In this document: positions 20,100-31,891 of the stretch, piece after piece
Numbering within the stretch: the stretch's first letter is position 1
Layout of the letters: every line of letters starts with the position of its first letter
NCBI GenBank assembly: GCA_033239125.1
Contig: BSWB01000006.1
Location: forward strand, 116,048,242 to 116,112,241
DNA from: Fagopyrum homotropicum
Taxonomy: Eukaryota > Streptophyta > Magnoliopsida > Caryophyllales > Polygonaceae
Direction: 5' to 3'
DNA length: 64,000 nt
The notes under the pieces: model-generated
Database searches by the model: none
Seen by the model: only the letters and a program-made list of their open reading frames with translations
What the model was told of the DNA's origin: nothing
Program-made: the position numbers and the translations under genes

Positions 20100-21340
20100 C
20101 CGTTGGTCCCACATATGCAACTAGCTCTGCATAGAACACCAGATAGTTCCTCCTGATACTATCCTCCGTCTACCAAGTAGCCTCATCGGCTCCCCGTCTA
20201 GACTATTGGATTCTAATTATTTGTATGTCCTTAGACCGTTAGCGTCTCATACTCCTCTTTAGGACTACTACTGGATGCCCTAAAAAATTATGATCCGGCT
20301 CGACCACTAGATTCTCATAACTTATAATGTGTCTTGGGTCTGATATGTACTCCCACAACTGAGACACATGAAAGACTGGGTGAACACCCTCTAGTCTCGG
20401 TGGTAACATGAGTCTGTACGCAACCTCTCCAACTCGCTCTAGAATCTCAAAAGGTCCGACATATCGTGGACTCAACTTCCCCTTAATGTCAAAACGTTTG
20501 ACGCCTCGCGTTGGTGGTATTCTCAACCTGACTTAGGCGCCTACTCTAAACTCTACAGGTCGGCGTCTCTTGTCGGCGTAAGACTTTTGACGACTCTGCA
20601 CTGCCAACATACTCTATCGGATCAGAGCTACTTGGTTTATGTCATCATGTATTTGCTCAGGAGCTGCAACACCTACTCCCATCGGTTCATCCCAACGTAG
20701 AGGTTTACGGTACCTCCGCACATATAACGCCTTATAATGAGCTATCCCGATCGATGCATGCCAGCTGTTATTATAGGAAAACTCAACCAAGGGACAACGA
20801 GCTGGCCATACTTGTCCCGAATCTAATACACACGCTCTCAGCATGTCCTCTAAAGTTTGTATGATCCTCTCCAACAAGCCATTCGTCTGAGGGTGATACG
20901 TTGTCGTAAAGTGGAGACTCGTCCCCATAGCTACATGCACCTGTTGGTAGAATTCCGAGGTAAACTATCCAGTTTTGTCAAAGACGATGGTCCCCGGTAA
21001 CCCATGGAGCCTCACTATTTGTCTAGTGAACTCCTCAGCTAGCCGATTCACTGGCCATGCTTCCTTAATAGGAATGAAATGTGCATTCTTTGTTAGTTTG
21101 TCTACCACCATGCAGACGGCATCAAAGCTCCTACTAGGTCTCAGACCCTGTGACAAAGTCCATCGAGATGTCCTCCCACTTCCAATGTGGTACTAGTAGT
21201 GGATGGAGCTCTTATCCTGATTTGCGGTGCTCAATCTTGACCGACTAACAGGTCGCACATTGAGCTATATATCTCGGAACATCGGGCTTCAGCCCGCCCA
21301 ACCAGTAAGTGCCTCTCACATTTTGATACACCTTACTAGT
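20100..21340 (-). pseudogene. Integrase and chromodomain of D, broken
   Basis: Fragments in sense order: zinc-finger remnant near 21260 (CATC, VKIEHRKSG), catalytic core with SMDFVTG near 21160, VCMVVDKLTKNAHFIPIKEAW, the second Asp in GTIVFDKTG near 20980, and Glu in LLERIIQTLEDML (20860). The C-terminus KLSPRYVGPFEILERVGEVAY (20480) and a chromodomain-like end (IQ, stop, SRRGADEATW, near 20190) follow. Several stops and frameshifts separate them, including a TAG after EATW. The product would be inactive. Confidence 0.85.
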
Positions 21341-21399
21341 ACCTATGTGTACTGAAAAAGGTGTAGTATAAGGCTCACTCATGATCCTCTGTCTTAGCT

Positions 21400-22205
21400 C
21401 TTTGTCAGACAACACACATATACGCTTCTAGTGTCTCATCACTCTGTCCGCGCCTATAGTGAACTATGGTGCTTCACCTTGAGACATCCTCTCTCGGATC
21501 CTGGTCAGCGTCGAGCAACTCTCCTAGTTTTGTTTGATCTCTCCTAATAGATCAGGTAGTAGCTCTAAAGGTGGACAACTGATTGTCCGCTTCGGGAAAC
21601 TGAATATCCATACCTAGCCAGGCTAGATCCCTCTGTAACTGAGGTTGTGCCGTCAGACAAGTTATCTCGTTTTCTTGAGGTGTCATCCTACTAAGGCCAT
21701 CGTCGACCACATTCGCCTTCCCTGGGAGATACAAAATCTGTAGATCAAAATCCTTGATCAGCTCTAGTCACCTTCTCTAGCGGTTATTCAACTCCCGTTG
21801 AGTGAATTTGTACTTCAGACTCTTATGGTCTGTGAAGATTTGACGCGTCGCTTCATAATGATAATGACTTTAAATCTTAAGGGCATGTGTCACTACAGCT
21901 AACTCGAGGTCATGTATCGGGTAATTCTTCTCATACATCTTCAGACGCGTATGCAATAACCCTACCCCGTTGTATCAAAACCCATCCCAAACCCAACTTG
22001 GATGCGTCACTATAGACTACAAAGTCCTCAATACCCTTAGGTTCTGCTAAGATCGGAGTAGAAGTCAACCTCCTCTTCAACTCCTTGAAGCTCTGTTGAC
22101 ACAGCTCAAACCACACAAATTTTGTAGTCTTCCTCAATAGACAGGTGAGTGGCCGGGCATTCACTGAAAACCTTTCCACAAACCGGCGGTAATAGCCCGC
22201 CAAGC
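21400..22205 (-). pseudogene. RNase H region of D, broken
   Basis: AGYYRRFVERFSVNARPLT and DFVVYSDASKLGLGWVLIQRG (22203-21931) are the RT thumb/connection and the RNase H start, with its first Asp. A later fragment (21734-21552) has LPGKANVVDDGLSRM. The middle is frame-broken. Confidence 0.8.
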
Positions 22206-22940
22206 CTAGGAAGATGCGTACCTTCTTAACATTCCTCGGAGGCAGCCATGAAGATACAACTCTATCTTCCCCGAATAAACCTTGATCCCCTTGGCGGAAA
22301 CTATGTGACCAAGGAAGGCTACCTCAGACATCCAAAACTCACACTTAGAGAGCTTAACGTACATCTCTCTATCCCGCATGACTAATAGCACTATCCTCAA
22401 GTGTCCTGTATGTTCCTCTCTGCTCCTAGAGTACACTAGGATGTCACCACAAACTGGTCTAGGAAGTCGATGAAGATACCGTTTATCAACTCCATGAACA
22501 CGGAGGGCGCATTCGTAAGCCCAAATGGTATCACTACAAACTCGTAGTGGCCATACCTGGTCCGAAATGCCATCTTAGGCACATCATGCTCTCTCACCCT
22601 TAACTGGTGATATCTTGACCTTAGATCAATCCAGGAGAACAAAGTAGTTCCATGTAGTTGTTCTAACAAGTCATCGATGCAGGGCAACGGATACTTGTTC
22701 TTAATATTCACCTTGTTCAACTCCCTATAGTCCATGCACAACCTCATCGACCCGTCCTTCTTCCTCACAAATAGTACCGGTGTGCCCCATGGAGAGACAC
22801 TAGGGTTTATGAATCCCTTTTTATCTAACTCCTCTAACTTCTTCTTTAACTCCAGCAACTCGATAGGCATCATGCGGTAGGTGCCTTCGAGATTGATCTA
22901 ATCCCTACTCTAACTCGATACTGAAATCTACGCTCCTCTA
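22206..22940 (-). pseudogene. Reverse transcriptase of D, active site deleted
   Basis: The segment from 22873 (PIELLELKKKLEEL, VRKKDGSMRLCMDYRELNKV, IDLRSRYHQLRV, GLTNAPSVFMELI) is normal until LDQFVV. A deletion of roughly 10 nt near 22440 then removes the VFIDD motif and shifts the frame, and the protein continues in another frame (YSRSREEHTGHLRIVL, 22436-22206). In motif A the Asp is kept but the following Gly is Arg (RSRYHQ). Confidence 0.88.
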
Positions 22941-23267
22941 CGGTGGCAAACCGGGTGGCACACTGAATACATCCGTACGTGAACTCACTCACTACTGGAA
23001 TGTCCTCTAATACCAGACTCTTACTCTCCTTCATGGCGTAACACCAAAAGGCCTCATAACCTTGCCCAATAAGCCTCGCAGCGTGGACTACACTGACGAC
23101 TGTACCGGTCTTTTTGAGGTCCCAACCTCAAAAGATCTCCACGTGACCAGCATCGGTAGTGACCGTCACGGCCCTCTAACCAATATTTAAGACTACACCA
23201 TGCCGTTTTATCCAATCCATCCCTAAAACTACTTCTTTATGTACTAAATACATGACAGAGAAGTTCA

Positions 23268-23516
23268 CTAACCGTCACGATCTCCCAAATAAATGAGATA
23301 ATCGTGAATCTCATGAGTACCTATAACCGTACCTCCATCGGGTAACCCTATAATGAAAGGTGTCTCCACTAATTTATCTAAGTTCGATCTCTCTACACAA
23401 GCATCAGAAATAAAAGAGTACGTAGCATCCGTATGAAATAACACTTTAATGGGTAAACCATTAATTTGAATGGTACTTGTAGTCGTTGGCTTTGTCGGCT
23501 CATCAACGCTCCTCAA
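23268..23516 (-). pseudogene. Protease of D, catalytic Asp lost
   Basis: The frame has IQINGLPIKVLFHTDATYSF, then FIIGLPDGGTVIGTHEI. The family active site is LFDTGATHSFIS; here it reads LFHTDATYSFIS, so the catalytic Asp is His and the Gly is Asp. Element F keeps LFDTGA at this position. Confidence 0.85.
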
Positions 23517-24945
23517 CTCAATTACTTTATCATGTGCACCTCTCGTGTCAACTGTACCAGCACCACGTCCTCTACCTCTACCCCTTCCTTGTGTGGAACT
23601 CTGAGGAGGAGCATGACCCGCAGCCCGATGCTTCTGACCTTGAGCTTGCTACTGAGACGGTCTGTGTCCATCTCCTATAGTTCTAGCAAGGGAAGATCCA
23701 TACTGTGATGGCGCCTCGTCCCGTAGGCAGAACAAAGCTCGACGACCTAGCTTGCAACACGTGAAGCAAGTCATTGGTGACTTTTTAAACTCGGCTCGCA
23801 TATGTACATACTATCCGTAGTTATCAAATTGTCGTCCCCTATCAAAAGTCTGTGTTGTCGGCTGATAACTAGGGTGTCCTTGTGTCTGACCTCGCCCAAA
23901 ACCTGAAGCTCCGGTACCAGTATTGGCATGGCCAATCCTCTGTCTCTTCTATGTCCCTCCTGACTAAGCAGCCCTCCTCGGACCCGGTCGGTCCCTCTCA
24001 TGAGCTGAAGTTCGGTCATGGTAGTCCAATAGTGACTCACAACGAAAACCTGTAAGATACGCACAGGTACTCTCCCTCAACCTCTGAGAAAACAAGTACA
24101 TATGTTAGTCCTCTAGAGGTGTGGCTAGACCAAGTAGTGCAAACTCCTCTTTGAACTTCTTGATCGTCTCGTAAACAAGAATGCCCTCAAACCCTACCTC
24201 AAGGAAGTCCTATAGTATCTCCCTCCTTAGTGCGGCGGGGCAGAAATGTTCCCATATGAGACTCCTCATCTACTCAAACCTCGTGATCCTACTACATCCG
24301 GTCCTCCACCAGTATTGTGTCTGGTCTTTGAACAAGGTTGCACTAACTGTACTCGCCGATCCTCTAGGAAGCGGTCGACACTAGTGTAGTCTCTATGTGC
24401 CCAACCAATGTTCCACCTCTAACCCCACCTTCCCTTCGAACGGGGGTACTCCCATCAAGTTAAAAGTCTTCAACCATGAATCTAGTCTCGGTTCCCTTGG
24501 CTCATCTCGAGCCTTGTGAATCTCACCTCCTTTCTTTGGTGAAGCTGACACCTATGTCACCCTCAATGACACCTTAGCTGATTCCGTATGAACTGGTCGA
24601 CCGGGGGCACATCTCCCTAACCTAGCTGCCCCTTCCACCTAGCAGACATACTCTTGAAACACAATCACTCCCATCGAGACACGATCTGTCTTAGCTTACT
24701 ATGCCATGTGAGCTCTTGATCTACCCGTCGTCCCATTCCCAACCTCGGGAACTACACCCTCACCAACCTCTCCGGCTCTATCATCCGCTGCACGTGGAAC
24801 AAAAATAGGGACTTGGCCCTAAACACTCGCTACTGGAGGCCTACCTGCTAGTCTGCATCCTCGGACTACAAGAGTTAGAGGTGGTAGACTTCTACCTCAG
24901 ACTATAAGATATATCGCTCTAGTACGTGCCATCTTCGATAAGGAC
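23517..24945 (-). pseudogene. Gag of D, broken
   Basis: Matches the Gag of F in pieces: LDSWLKTFNLMGVPPFEGK and VGLEVEHWLGT near 24450, LQDFLEVGFEG near 24200, YLFSQRLRESTCAYLTGFRC near 24080 and a degenerate zinc knuckle CFTCCKLGRRALFC near 23760. Stops and frameshifts occur throughout. The presumed start MARTRA lies near 24945. Confidence 0.8.
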
Positions 24946-25212
24946 ATGACTAACGTAAAAGGCCAATCTACTAATATTGTGGGAAATCAAAGTCCAAAAA
25001 TAACAACTAAAGTCCAAAATAACAAGCTAGGCTGCTGAGATCCACGGAAGTAGTGGTGGTCCCCCATACATTCTATCCCACAACGACTATGCACATGTTT
25101 AAAACAAAATTTATTTTAAAACTCAGGCCCTTTTCGGGTTTTGCTTATTTATCTATTTAACCTCTTAGAAGATTGCGAGTTCCATTGTTGACAACCTAGA
25201 GTTTTGATACCA
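24946..25212 (-). other. Leader of D with primer binding site
   Basis: The minus strand reads TGGTATCAAAACTCTAGG at 25212-25195, directly after the LTR end. The expected initiator-Met tRNA site is TGGTATCAGAGC; the first eight bases match. The remaining leader (about 250 bp) has no ORF. Confidence 0.75.
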
Positions 25213-26890
25213 TGTTATATCACCCCAAATTCTCAAAACTCGAGATGCTAAGGGTTAGGACCTCACAATGGGTCATGACCCTAGCCTGTAACAAGTTCAT
25301 CGTATCTTGCAACAAGGCACAAATAAATATAAGACCAAAATAGATAAAATGACAAAAAGTCAATAATCCAAAACAAAAGACAAGACTCCCAACCAAGTAC
25401 CACAAACTATAATGTCAAATGAAAAAGAAATAAAGAACCCAACATCCTATCCTATAATGTACATGAATAAACACATAGCATACTTACACTCTGACCGGAT
25501 CACTCAGCAACATCCGTATTGTGCAAGGCATCTACAACACGGATAAAACCATCAGCTAACATTCTATATATTAGGATAACGGTAATAACACATACACACA
25601 TAAAACGGGAATAAACACATAGCATGCTTATACATCAATCTTGTTATTATCTTATAAACATGACTCACTTTCTAATTCAACTTCTTTTGTGAAACAAGAA
25701 TCTCCCGAAACTCGTCTCTGCCCCCATATACCAACAAGACTGAATCCGATGCACCTCACCATGTACCTGCCTGGGCTAGTCGTAGAGAACCTCCTAGTCT
25801 AGTGTCAAAGTTGGGCAGTGTGTCACCGCCCGTTACCACTTTGGCCATATAACAATAAAAGTTGCCTATCAAGTTATCGTTATTAACACTTAAGCATACA
25901 CCACTATTACAATCATGCTAACACACATAAGGTCAGTTAAGTAAGCCCAATGAACTTGCTTGTATCAAGGAAATCCCAACTATCAAAAAAATACTCAGTT
26001 CCCCCCACGAATACACTCCACTCTTGATCATACAAGACACTTACATCATCAACCATTCAACCGCTAGAAGTTTCCAACTTCTAGTCTCAATGATCATCAC
26101 AATATCATGTATCCAACATAAACTATAGCCCACACCCCGACATGCTCATAATATACGCATAGGGTAACTAGAAGGGTTAGATCATATACGTATAGCAAAT
26201 CCTTAAGCCAAAAGCTTGAGATTAGGAACCAGCTGAAGTGATTCCGTGATAGCGGAGGAATGAAGGAACGACCGCGGGGAAGCAATGTCGGTACGACCAA
26301 GACGGCACAAAGGCACGACCATGGTGACAAGATCCTAGACGCCACGACCGCGGCAACAAGTATCCGCGTCTACGGTGACAAGGTAAAGGTGTGACCGCGG
26401 TTTGAGAAGGCACGACTGCAACAGAAGTGCATAACGGTTGTCGCCTTCCCTTCTTCAACGTTCAGCACGACACACTACTCCTTCACACTTCGTTGCTGGC
26501 CTTAGCTATCATGTAAAGGGTTTGAAATGATTGTAAGCATCATAAATATACACATAGAGTAAGGGGTGGAGATTAGATCGCATCTTAACCTTAATCCCTC
26601 GTTCTTCAAGAAAGATTGATTCTTGCCTCCTCTACGTGTGAGTGACGATTGGACTCTAATGATTGCTTCAAAAAATTAGACGATCGGTTTGATATGGATG
26701 AAAGTAGACAACTACTGAACACAAGACAAGTATGAAGGAAGGAGAAGAAGAACGAAGGAATGAATGAGAAGAAAGGGAAGAAACTTACGTAATTGGAGAA
26801 GAATGTTATGGATTGCAAAAGGGCAGAAAAATATGCAGGATCATGTTTTATTAAGAGGAATATATGAGGTTACAAAAAAGAAAAGAGATC
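25213..26890 (-). mobile_element. 5' LTR of D, truncated at its start
   Basis: Aligns with the 3' LTR from its end (GGGGTGATATAACA at 25213) up to about 26890, where similarity stops. About 200 nt of the LTR start, with the upstream slot, is missing, and sequence assigned to copia element H begins. The downstream slot (26243-26422) keeps GACCGCGG words, in a weaker form than in the 3' LTR. Confidence 0.85.
26243..26422. repeat. GACCGCGG word cluster in the D 5' LTR
   Basis: CGTGATAGCGG, ACGACCGCGGGG, ACGACCATGG, CACGACCGCGG and GTGACCGCGG. It is the diverged counterpart of 19005-19185; C-to-T and G-to-A differences in CG dinucleotides are frequent. Confidence 0.7.
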
Positions 26891-27028
26891 TGAAAACTCC
26901 ACCTTGAGTATATATTTGATTATGTGATAATGGAAGACTTAACACAAATGAGCGGTTTTTATACTAACAAATATCGATTTTATTTCTAGATTGCTTGGTT
27001 TGTTTTGATGTTTTTCACATATATGCAG

Positions 27029-27182
27029 GCCTTGGAAAGCATCTCAAGGGATAGATGAAGGCCTTGAAATCGGATACAAGGGACAAGCGCTGAGATTGAA
27101 TGATATGTCAAAGGTGCAAAATGGAGGCCTTGAAAATCATTTCAAGGGATCAAAGCCGAAGCCTTGAAACAAGATTCAAAGG
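27029..27182. repeat. CAAGGCCTTGAAA cluster, upstream LTR slot of H
   Basis: GGCCTTGGAAAG, CTCAAGGGA, AAGGCCTTGAAATC, GGCCTTGAAAATCATTTCAAGG (a hairpin), AAGCCTTGAAAC and ATTCAAAGG within 154 bp. Confidence 0.8.
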
Positions 27183-28080
27183 ACATGAGGGCTGGAAGGA
27201 ATTCAAATCTCAAACAACCAAATATACGAAGGATCAAGAGAAGATATTCCAAGGAGATTCGACCAACTAGAAGATCTCGACAAAAAAGATTTGGTCCAAC
27301 AAAATGGATCTCGCAAAGATCCTCAACAAGGCGCAAGACTTCTTCTCAACGGATATTAAAAAATATCGAATATCTTCAGCTAAAGATTCTCAACAAACCT
27401 GAAGATCTCGATGCTTGAACGACAAAGATCTTCAACAGCGTGAGAAGATTACGGAGAAGAGGAATCAACGTGCTTTAAGGAGATGAAGAAGATAAGGCAT
27501 ATCTACAATGACTATCTCATCTCAACCAAGAAGTGTTTTCTATGGAGAAGAAGAAACATCAACAAAAGTCATCTTCTCAACGACTAGAAGACTTCTCCAT
27601 CGAAGACTATGATTGAAGATGTCGATTAAAGAAGAAGAACAACAAGCTTACACGGAAATATCTAAAGTCTTCAAGCGATCCGAAGCATCTTCATTCGTTC
27701 CCAGAAGTTTTTCTTCCTCTTTATTTACAAAATCTTTATTCCTTAGAGAAAGAAAAACACGAGAGCTCCATTGGAATATCAAAAGAGTATTATACTCGAG
27801 CGTGTGTTACACAACGAAGTAACTATGCTATTATAGCTAGGTTAAGAGTTGGAGCTAGATCGTAGCATTGGCTACAGTGAGAGAAGAAGGGGATTTCTTC
27901 TAAGTTGTATCTAAGACTCATTGAAGGTGATAATAGATAGTTAGATCCTACGGGTAAACCCTAGGATGGAGAGTAGGCTGTTAGAGCCGAACTTCGTAAA
28001 CATATCACCGTGTCGATCTTTTCATTTTTGTACCATATCTTGTTTTATTGTGACTAACATTGCTTTGCAGGTTTACTAAG

Positions 28081-28183
28081 TCAAGGCCCTTGAAATCACT
28101 TTCAAAGTCCTTGAAACCAAGTTGTGTCACAAAGAGCTCAGGTCGACATCAAGGCCATTGAAATCAGTTTCAAAGCCTTGAGA
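28081..28183. repeat. CAAGGCCTTGAAA cluster, downstream LTR slot of H
   Basis: TCAAGGCCCTTGAAATC, TTTCAAAGTCCTTGAAACC, CAAGGCCATTGAAATC and TTTCAAAGCCTTGAG, about 90-190 bp before the LTR end. Confidence 0.75.
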
Positions 28184-28270
28184 TAGGTTTTTGCGAAAAG
28201 TTCTCATACTCTATTCAACCCCCCTTCTAGATTATTTATATCTTTTATATTCACCTTACGGTTCTTCAAT

Positions 28271-28290
28271 TGGTATCATATCTAGACTCA
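28271..28290 (+). other. Primer binding site of H
   Basis: TGGTATCATATCTAG just after the LTR end; the first eight bases match the initiator-Met tRNA complement (TGGTATCAGAGC). Confidence 0.65.
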
Positions 28291-28311
28291 CGTATATTGA
28301 TTTAACCATCG

Positions 28312-30117
28312 GTGACACCAATCATGAACTTTGTAGGTGATGGAGGTTTTACTCAAGGAAGATCCTCACCCCGACCACCACTCTTATGTGGCAACAACTT
28401 TGCTCATTGGAGAGCACTAATGCGATTGTTCATTATTGATCAGGACACGGAACTATGGACCATTATTCAAAATGGCCCAAAAACCTCAACCACCACAGTT
28501 GAGGGAGTCCAAGTCGCAAAGAAGGAAGTTGACTTCACACAAGCCAACTTGGATAGTGTTTCAAAGAACTACAAGGCCATGAATTTGCTCTGCTGTGAAT
28601 TGGACACAAATGAATTCAACCGTGTCTCATCATGCAAGAGTGCTAAAGAAATATGGGACAAACTTGTAGTCACATACGAAGGAACAAGTCAAGACAAGAT
28701 AACAAAGATATGCATCTTCCTCAGGCAATATGAGCTATTCAAGATGAACCCAAATGAACCAGTCAAAGAAATGCTCACAAGATTTACTGAGATCGTGGAC
28801 AACCTGAACTCACTTGAAAACATCTTCACAAACGAAGAGAAAGTAAGGAAGGTTCTAAGGAGCTTACCTAAAGCTAAGTGGGGACCAAAAATGACTGCAA
28901 TCGAAGAAGCTCAAAATCTCACAACTCTTCCTCTTGACGACCTTCTTGGAAAACTCATCACACACGAGATGGTTCTTGGTGAAGAAGATGGAGAGCTCCC
29001 ATTCAACACAAAGAACCTGGCACTATGATCTAAGAAGGATGAGATACCATCAGAGGAGAAACATAGTGATGATGAAGATGAGGAAGATCCCTTTGCCTTG
29101 ATCTCTAGGGGTCTCGCGAAGATTCTTCAAATGAAGAAACAATTTGCAAACAATAAGGAATATCCGCGAACATCAAGACCTCGTGGTAAGTTTTTTAACT
29201 CTAACAAGAAAAATAAAGTTCTGACTTGTTTTGAATGTGGTGAAAGATATCGTCTCATAAAGGATTGTCCACAAAAGAAGAGGAACAACTTTAGGAAGAA
29301 TGATCGAAAGAAGAAAGCTATGGTAGCTTCATGGAGTGATTCAGATTCCACAAATGAATTGGAAGACGAAAAAGAACAAGCAAACCTTTGTCTAATGGCC
29401 GATCATGAAGAAAATCAAGATCACTACATTGATAATGTGGTAAGTACCATTATGTCTCAACCTGAATTTGATCTTACACAATTCCTTAAAGACATAATCA
29501 TATGTGATAAGGAACATAGGTTTAGTCTATGTTCGTTAAGAGAGAAGCTTTTCAAACAAGAGAAAAGTTTAAGTGATATGTCTTTGAAAATTGAAAATTT
29601 TAACAGTGAAAAGTTAGACCTTGATATCAATATCAAGGCCTTGGAATAAAAAAATGTGATTCTCAAGGGCAATCTCTCTTCTCTCCATCGAGAATGTATC
29701 GATCTAGAAAAAGAAAAGGTTGATCTAAGTGTGACGTGTCAAGACCAGAAGGCTGCTCTTATTCAATTCACTCGATCGAAAGCTAACCTCGAAAGGATGA
29801 TGGATGAGCAACAATCTTCCCTTAACGAAAATGGTATAGGCTATCATGTTAGTTTTCCCAGAAAAACAACTACCACTTTTGTCAAGGCTAAAAGAAGTAT
29901 TCATATGCCCTCATGTTTCTATTGTTGTAAAAAGGGTCATGTAAAATCAACATGTCCATATAGAAAAAATGATTCTTACATCATTAGAAACACTTGTCCT
30001 CTATGTCTAAGGAAACAAGTTAAGCAAATTTGGGTTCCTAAAGGTACTAGACCACCAAACATGATTGAGTCTGAATATGGACCAAAATATGCCATTTGGT
30101 CGACCCGGAAAGGTTGA
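28312..30117 (+). pseudogene. Gag of H, two in-frame stops
   Basis: One frame from 28312 (nearest in-frame Met MNFVGDG at 28324) to 30117 is broken only by TGA at 29026-29028 and TAA at 29647-29649. N-terminal part: LLCGNNFAHWRALMRLFI, then KEIWDKLVVTYEGTSQ and VRKVLRSLPKAKWGPKMTAI, the UBN2-type copia Gag core. The first zinc knuckle CFECGERYRLIKDC has Arg for His. A long charged region (29500-29830) looks like coiled coil. A second knuckle, CFYCCKKGHVKSTC, is intact, and QIWVPKGTRP lies near the end. The length and second knuckle fit SIRE-type Gag. Confidence 0.85.
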
Positions 30118-30440
30118 TGTTTGTTATTTTGTAGGACATCATCAAGGTAAAGGAGCATAAATGGATATTAGATAGTGGTTGCTCACGACATATGAGTGGA
30201 AAAAGCTCATTGTTCTCAAATCTAAAGAAGCAATCATCTGGAACCATTACGCTTGGTAATAAAGGAAAGTATGACATTATTGGCATTGGTGAAATTTGTT
30301 ATAATTCATCTAACTTCATTGATGATGTATATCCTGTTGACGGTTTGAAGTATAACTTGCTTAGCATCTCTCAAATATGTGATAAAGGCAACAAGGTGAT
30401 TTTTTATTTATAAAAATGTGAAGTTCAAGACAGGACATCG
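30118..30440 (+). pseudogene. Protease of H
   Basis: WILDSGCSRHMSG (near 30165-30205) is the copia aspartic protease active site with Asp-Ser-Gly retained, followed by GLKYNLLSISQICDKG. It is in a different frame from gag, so a frameshift lies between 30117 and 30165; a stop follows near 30411. Confidence 0.8.
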
Positions 30441-30445
30441 GGTAA

Positions 30446-31891
30446 GTGTTTATAGCTCCTAGATGTAACAATGTTTATTCTAAGAGTACTAACCAAGTTT
30501 CACGAACTAAGCTAAAGTGTCTCAAGGCCTTCACTGACGATCCAAGGTTTTGGCATAGAAGACTTGGTCACGTAAGCATGCATACAATGTACAAGTTACT
30601 TTCAAAGGATTTCATACGTGGCTTGCCAAACCTAAACTTCAAGTTAGATGAACTATGTAAGGCTTGTACACAAGGTAAACAAACAAGAGGTTTATTAAAA
30701 CCAAAGAAGGTTGTAAGTTCTTCTCGACCCATTGAACTTTTACATATGGATCTTTGTGGTCCTATGCGTGCTAAATCTCCCAAAGGTAAATAGTATATCC
30801 TTGTCATTGTGGATGGTTTTTCTCGTTTTACGTGGATATCATTCTTACAGGAAAAATCAAAATCCTTATTTGAGTTTTTAAAATTATGTAAAGAGTTGCA
30901 AACTTTGAAAAACCTACCTATCGTTTCGATAAGAAATGATCATGGTAGAGAATTTGATCAACTAAAGTTTGATTTGTTTTGTGCAAAGTATGGTATTTCA
31001 CACAACTTTTCAGCTCCTAGAACTCCTCAACAAAACCGGGTTGTGAAACATAAGAACCGCACCCTAGAGGATATGTCTAGGACCATGATTTTAGAAAACA
31101 GTTTGCCAAAATGTTTTTGGGCTGAAGCAGTCAATACAGCTAACTACATCTTGAATAGATGTTTAATCCGCCCTATCTTGAAAAAGACTCCACATGAACT
31201 CTTTAAGGGTAGAAAACCTTATATTTCTTATTTTAAACCCTTTGGATGTATGTGCTTTGTCCATAACAATGACAAAGACAACCTTGGTAAATTTGATGCA
31301 GGAAGTGACGAAGCAATATTCATTGGACATGCTTTTACAAGCAAAGCTTATCGTGTTTATAATAAACGTACCAAAATCGTTGAGCAAAGTATTCATGTAA
31401 TATTTGATGAAAGCAATGATGGTACTTTGAGTGAAAGTTTTGCAGATCTTAATCTAAATCAACATGAAGATCATAATTTTGATGGAGAAGAAGATCCTAA
31501 AACTCAAGAAAAGAATATGCAAGAAACGATTCAAGATACCGTAGAACAATCACAAGACCTTGAAACGCATCTTCAAGACCTTGAAACAAAAAACGACAAT
31601 GTCAGAACTCCGTTTCAAGGCCTTGAAGCCCAACTTCAAGGCCTTGATATAGGATCCAAGGGCAACACTCCAGCGGTACCTGAATCTAGTCAAGCAAACG
31701 AGCCCCAATCTTCAAGATCTTTTCCATCTTACAAAAGAAGGAAGTTTCAACATTCTTCTTACCATCCACCAAAGAATGTGATCTCAGATCCAAACGCAGG
31801 AGTTCAAACTCGATCCAGAGTTAACAACATATGTGCATTCTCAGCGTTCGTGTCTCTTATTGAGCCCAAGAATTATATCCAAGCTCTTTAA
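30446..31891 (+). pseudogene. Integrase of H, catalytic Glu to Lys
   Basis: Zinc finger WHRRLGHVSMHTM ... CKACTQGK (His-His-Cys-Cys present), first Asp in HMDLCGP, then a TAG at 30791-30793 and re-entry in a new frame at 30809 (DGFSRFTW). Second Asp in IRNDHGREF. The third position reads VVKHKNRTL (Lys at 31046-31048) where the copia consensus is VVERKNRTL, so catalytic Glu is replaced; the preceding NG is NR. After the core (PFGCMCFVHN, EAIFIGHA) comes the linker with four QDLE/QGLE repeats (31551-31663), then LSVFVSLIEPK-like sequence leading to RT. Confidence 0.88.
31551..31663. repeat. TTCAAGGCCTTGAA cluster in the integrase-RT linker of H
   Basis: CAAGACCTTGAAAC twice, TTTCAAGGCCTTGAAG and TTCAAGGCCTTGATA in frame, translated as QDLETHLQDLET and FQGLEAQLQGLD. 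The word is the one in the LTR, so the nucleotide motif seems to drive the protein repeat. Confidence 0.85.

Larger units (their letters stand above)
17987..26890 (-). mobile_element. Tekay chromovirus D (Ty3/gypsy), degenerate, nearly full length
   Basis: On the minus strand: truncated 5' LTR (26890-25213), tRNA-iMet-like primer site, gag, protease, RT, RNase H, integrase, chromodomain, polypurine tract and 3' LTR (19853-17987). The domain order and the chromodomain-like C-terminus identify a Tekay-type chromovirus. All ORFs are broken. The two LTRs differ by many substitutions and small indels, so the insertion is old. The left flank ends in TCATA; the right flank is lost to the truncation, so no duplication can be checked. 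Confidence 0.88.
26892..28269 (+). mobile_element. 5' LTR of H
   Basis: The right end is defined by the primer site at 28271 and the usual copia block TTCAACCCCCCTTCTAG (28215-28231). The left end is uncertain. Two clusters of CAAGGCCTTGAAA words lie at 27029-27182 and 28081-28183. No other LTR copy is available for comparison. Confidence 0.6.

Noticed and set aside
17987..26890. Treating D and F as the same family
   Set aside because: Both are Tekay-type, but LTR words differ and coding sequence is clearly diverged, so they are listed as separate elements.
27164..27822. Short ORFs in the H LTR
   Set aside because: Lie between the two LTR word clusters and match no known protein.
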